NCBI GenBank assembly: GCA_013368325.1
Contig: JAACJK010000001.1
Coordinates: forward strand, 2,790,001-2,854,000
DNA length: 64,000 nt
Source: Ephemerocybe angulata
Taxonomy: Eukaryota > Basidiomycota > Agaricomycetes > Agaricales > Psathyrellaceae
Direction: 5' to 3'
Shown: positions 60,234 through 64,000 of the stretch, in pieces
Layout: each line of letters starts with the position of its first letter
Numbering within the stretch: position 1 is the stretch's first letter
Made by a program: the position numbers and the translations under genes
The notes under the pieces: generated by a model
What the model was told of the DNA's origin: nothing
The model's input: only the letters and a program-made list of their open reading frames with translations
The model's database searches: none

Positions 60234-62964
60234 ATGTCCTCCCCCACACAGCCTATAAGCATCAAGAGCCCACGGCTCCAGCCAGAAAACAGCAGCAATA
60301 ACAACGACGGCCCCTCGTCCTTTGTTCCGTCGGTGCTGGATGGAACGCCAAACCTCCAACTCTTTCGCAATAGCCCGTATGTGGGGACACCGCCAGTGCC
60401 CAACATCCCCCCGCGCGCCTCGACACCGCTGCAGAGGACAGGATCACCAGCCATAGGCGCCATCCCGCTGGGCATGGACGGTGCGTCGCCCCGGCGTCCC
60501 TTGCAGCCCCCGTCGATGCCGGGGAGCGTGCCCAGTATGCGGTACGGGATCCTCGCGGGGGTGGGGAGCAGCCCGGGCCCGCAGAACCAGAACCTCGACT
60601 TCGAGCAGCTCACGGACGAGGACAAGGCCAGGGTGCTGAGGAGGCATCTGGTGTCGAATGAGGAACGGCTGGCGACGCCGAGACCGGAGAAGGCGAGGAG
60701 CATTGCGGGCTCGGATCTTGAGGTGCCCCAAAACTTGGAGCAGCTGGAGGCGGGGGCGTCGGGACGCGCGACGCCTCAGCCGGGGCTGGAGAGGCAGGAT
60801 ACGGAGGCGTTCACGATACCGTACCATGCGCCTGGCGCTGATGTGACGTGAGTTGAAGTTTCTCTGTTGTTTCAGACGTTGGAGGGAGCTGAAATTGTTG
60901 CAGCCATGATATCTACAAGTGGCACCAAGACCAGGCACGGGCGAAGAGGCAGCGTGCGCTGTCCTTCCATGTTCCGGGTGCACCTCAAGATCCGGCTTTC
61001 GAACATATCCATGAACCTGGAGGATTCCGTAGAAATTACATGAGAATGCGCGCTGCAGAGGAGGGGGCGGAGGAACCGCAGATGCTGGACAACTTCATCG
61101 ATTTCCTGACGCTGTTCGGACATTTCGTGCGTCATAACATTCACTCTCTCTTCGAAGGGATTCTGACCTTGTGGGATACAGGCTGGTGAAGATCTCGACG
61201 AATATGACTCTGACGAAGAGAAGGAGGACGAAGAAGCGGAACAGCGACTTTTGGACGAGCAACTGCAGCGAGAGCCAACGGAAGAAACCCCTCTGGTTCG
61301 GACAACGTCTTTGTCAAGGCGTCGTTCGCGATCGCGTCGCAGAGCCCAGTCCGTAGGACCAGGAGGAGGCAATGCTACTGTCACACAGGCAGTCCTGATG
61401 GTATGGGTCGATCGCATCTGCTTTCGAACGATAACTCACGTTTATACAGCTGCTCAAGTCATTCATTGGGACAGGTGTCTTGTTCCTTGGCAGAGCGTAC
61501 GTCCAAGTCCATTCTCAGCTCATATCTTCTCCCTAACTCTTGCAACAGATTCTTCAATGGCGGCCTGTTGTTCTCTGCTTTCACCTTTGTCTTCATCGCG
61601 GCCATTTCATTATACTCGTTCTTGTTGCTTGTCCAGACCAAGTTTGTTGTATCTGGCAGTTTCGGAGGTACGTCACGAGTTTCGATACGTTAAGTGCGGT
61701 AACCCTTATCGCCTTCCCGAATAGATATCGGCGGTGCGCTATACGGCTCATGGATGCGCTATCTCATCCTCGGTTCAATCGTTGTCTCCCAAATTGGTTT
61801 CGTCGGCGCCTACACTATCTTCGTCGCAGAGAATCTCCAAGCGTTCGTGCTTGGCGTCACCGACTGCCTGAAGCTCATCCCCGTGCAATACTTCATTTTC
61901 GCGCAAGTGGTGATTTTGTTGCCGTTGGCGCTGGTCCGGGACTTGGCGAAGCTTAGCTCGACTGCGCTGATTGCTGATGCGTTCATCCTCGTCGGGCTGG
62001 TGTATATCTTTGGGAGTGAGATTAGCATCATCAAGGACCGCGGCATTGCGGATGTTCAGATGTTCAACTCGAAGGACTTCCCTCTCTTCATCGGGTACGT
62101 GATGATACGCTTGCCTCGGGAATCCTCATTAACCTTGGACATTCCAACAGAACGGCTGTATTCTCGTTCGAGGGTATTGGACTTGTCATTCCTATCACGG
62201 ACGCGATGCGTGAACCTCACAAGTTTCCTCGCGCTTTGACTGGTGTGATGATCTTCCTGGTCCTTCTCTTTGGAGGCGCCGGTTCGCTCGCGTACCTCAC
62301 ATTCGGGTCTGATATCCAGACGGTCGTTCTGGTGAACTTGGACGCCAAGAGCAAGATGGTGCAAACTGTACGTTTCACTGCTTCTTGTTACCCATTTCGA
62401 TTCATTTGACGCGTCCTTCTACAGGTCCAATTCCTCTACTCCCTTGCCATCCTGCTCTCTGTCCCGCTGCAGCTGTTCCCTGCCGTGCGTATCCTGGAGA
62501 ACGGGATCTTTTCGCAGAGCGGGAAAGGCGACCCTCGCGTCAAGTGGCGAAAGAATCTGTTCAGGTTCGGAATGGTCGGCCTCTGCACCGCTATCAGTTG
62601 GGCGGGTGCTGCTGACCTGGACAAGTTTGTCGCTTTCGTTGGAAGCTTTGCTTGGTGCGTCGCGTTTTTGGAGCTGAAGAAGTTTGCAGACCGCTGATTG
62701 GTGTTTACAGTGTCCCGCTGTGCTATGTTTACCCTGCGATGCTCCATCTCAAGGCTGTTGCGCGGACGAGGAGGCAGAAGTTGGCTGACTATGCTTTGAT
62801 TGCGTTCGGAATGGTTGCTGCTGCTTATACCACTGTACAGACTATTAAAGTGAGTGTGGTGGTACTTATTTTTAGGTGTGGGGTTTTTGTTGACCTCTTA
62901 TTTTTAGCTCATGATGGAGCCTGCTTCTGCACCCGGATCTCCCTACGGCAATTGCGAGGCCTGA
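60234..62964 (+). CDS. Vacuolar amino-acid transporter, AAAP/AVT3-like
   Basis: Secondary amino-acid transporter of the AAAP (SLC36/AVT) family, expected in the vacuolar membrane as an exporter to the cytosol. Ten exons (60234-60847, 60904-61126, 61182-61400, 61450-61496, 61549-61667, 61725-62094, 62151-62367, 62425-62654, 62711-62849, 62908-62964) give 744 aa. A hydrophilic N-terminus of about 380 residues, rich in Pro, Ser and acidic stretches, precedes the membrane core. The core starts AVLMLLKSFIGTGVLFLGRA, then shows GFVGAYTIFVAENLQAF, IGTAVFSFEGIGLVIPITDAM (the diagnostic TM6 region), LLFGGAGSLAYLTFG and LYSLAILLSVPLQLFPAVRI. About eleven membrane segments. The long N-terminus matches AVT3/AVT4 rather than AVT1. 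Ends PGSPYGNCEA. Confidence 0.93.
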
Positions 62965-63272
62965 ACAGCTCACGCACAGGTACATGTGTGGCTGCTATGC
63001 CGCGATGCTCCAAGGACTATTTTTGTGTAATTACGATCATGACTTCATTCGTGGATATCCTCTTCATTGCACTACTCATACGGAATTTCTACGCTTTTGC
63101 GCTATGCCCATGATACCCTCCCTACCTTTCGTCATTCAACTCTATGGAATCATGGGGCATTTCTTTTGTTCTTTCTGGTTCGCACTTGCATCATAGACGG
63201 GCCGTAGAGAAAGATTCGACATTGCTTGTAGACTATGGTACATATTTGGATTATGAGATATCATCATTGACG

Positions 63273-63783
63273 TTAGTTCTGGCTGGCTGGTGCGTCGACG
63301 GTTGCTGCCTGCTCTCGCATTCCCTTGTCGTCGTGGTTCGAGAGGGCGGTCGCTTTGTTCGGGTGGGGGAGGTCTGCGGCCTGGGAAGGGCCAGTAGTCG
63401 TATCTTTGTCTTTCTTGAATGGACTCGACTTCATCTGAAGAAGGGGTGAGTGCGGGTACAGAAGGTCAAGAATGAACAGCACAGACGTCTTCGTCGCGCT
63501 CCCTGCGCTTGAGCTCGCCAGAGACCATCTCCTTGCCGTGCTCGATCTCCTCTGGGTTGCGACGTATCTTTCCTTTGACCTCTTCTTTGAGTCCTTCGAA
63601 CTTCTCTCCGAATGTCTTGGCAGGGCATCAGGAAGGCGAAGGTGATCTTAATAGTCATGAATGACCTACCGGATTGGGGTTGTAGTTTGGACCGAGGCCT
63701 ACGCGACCGGTGTGCTTCTGGGGTGGGTATCCCTCTTGCTCGAGCTTCTTGTCGTCTGCGGGTGTAGGTGATGGGGATGCCAT
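63273..63783 (-). CDS. Small CsbD-like hydrophilic protein
   Basis: Three exons (63783-63670, 63615-63487, 63434-63273) give 134 aa. It starts MASPSPTPADDKKLEQEGYP; the centre reads TFGEKFEGLKEEVKGKIRRN followed by PEEIEHGKEMVSGELKRRE, close to the CsbD-like pattern (GKxEEVKGKIxxNPE...HGKxxxxGEL) found in small stress proteins. The C-terminus is disordered. Intron 1 ends in CCAAG, and intron 2 begins GTCTGT, both slightly weak sites, but they keep the frame. If intron 2 is not spliced the protein ends five residues later. A function in stress tolerance is only suggested by the family. Convergent with the AVT gene, 308 bp apart. Confidence 0.72.
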
Positions 63784-64000
63784 TGTTCAAGGGAAAGATG
63801 GGTATTGTGGGGTCAGCCATCCGAGAGCTTCTTAAATAGGGGCAAATCGCGTGTTTAATTAGAAGTGATGGATGACATCATTGCCGACGGCGACTAATTG
63901 ATTTCCGCGCTCGAAGGTGCGCGTCGTTCAAGAGCGTTCCCCGCCTGCCAGCCAGATGTCCAGCCACGTGCATGCGAGCAGAGGGCCTCAAAAATGCGGG
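63784..64000. other. Promoter region of the CsbD-like gene
   Basis: 217 bp to the window end. TTAAATAGG-type AT stretch at about 63832 (TATTTAA on the minus strand) lies roughly 50 bp upstream of the start and may act as the TATA box. No other feature. Confidence 0.4.

Noticed and set aside
60444..60983. Arg/His/Leu-rich minus-strand ORF
   Set aside because: Shadow of the disordered N-terminus of the AVT-type transporter.

Overview
The window is nuclear DNA of a filamentous basidiomycete, most likely an agaricomycete. The genes are dense and split by many short GT-AG introns (about 45-70 nt). The protein families are fungal, and two of them (a DUF6593-type protein and a small protein with a mitochondrial-type leader) are typical of mushroom-forming fungi. 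No prokaryotic operons, CRISPR arrays, rRNA, tRNA or intact transposons were recognised. Gene models below were built by reading splice sites and reading frames by eye.

Layout. 1-2280: 5' part of trehalose-6-phosphate synthase and the complete ribosomal stalk protein P0. 2788-6124: a large PPR-like, probably mitochondrial, protein. 6348-14396: an APC-family amino-acid permease, a C3HC zinc-finger (NIPA/Rsm1) protein and a Dbp6-type DEAD-box helicase. 14755-26954: the accessory core of the window, an ABCC/Yor1-type ABC exporter divergently transcribed from the first of two tandem IucA/IucC-family (NRPS-independent siderophore, NIS) synthetases. 27340-35155: a C2/proline-rich cytokinesis-like protein, a Frag1/DRAM/Sfk1 membrane protein, a DsbA/FrnE-like oxidoreductase and an F-box protein. 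35156-41111: a palmitoylatable casein kinase I and a bifunctional PFK-2/FBPase-2. 42028-51055: a small mitochondrial-type protein, an Hst3/4-type sirtuin and a DUF6593 protein, separated by gene-poor stretches; one of these holds a diverged 0.7-0.8 kb tandem duplication. 51366-63783: a three-domain paladin-type phosphatase, a GT-B glycosyltransferase-like protein, an AVT-type vacuolar amino-acid transporter and a small CsbD-like protein.

How the genes relate. Most are independent housekeeping genes. The exception is 14755-26954. There an exporter and two siderophore-synthetase paralogues lie together, the first synthetase shares a 0.5 kb divergent promoter with the exporter, and a perfect ATCAGATAA element (the consensus of fungal iron-responsive GATA repressors) lies 430 bp upstream of the second. 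This looks like a small iron-acquisition cluster built on NIS chemistry rather than on the NRPS route usual in fungi. That functional reading is inference; the family assignments rest on visible motifs.
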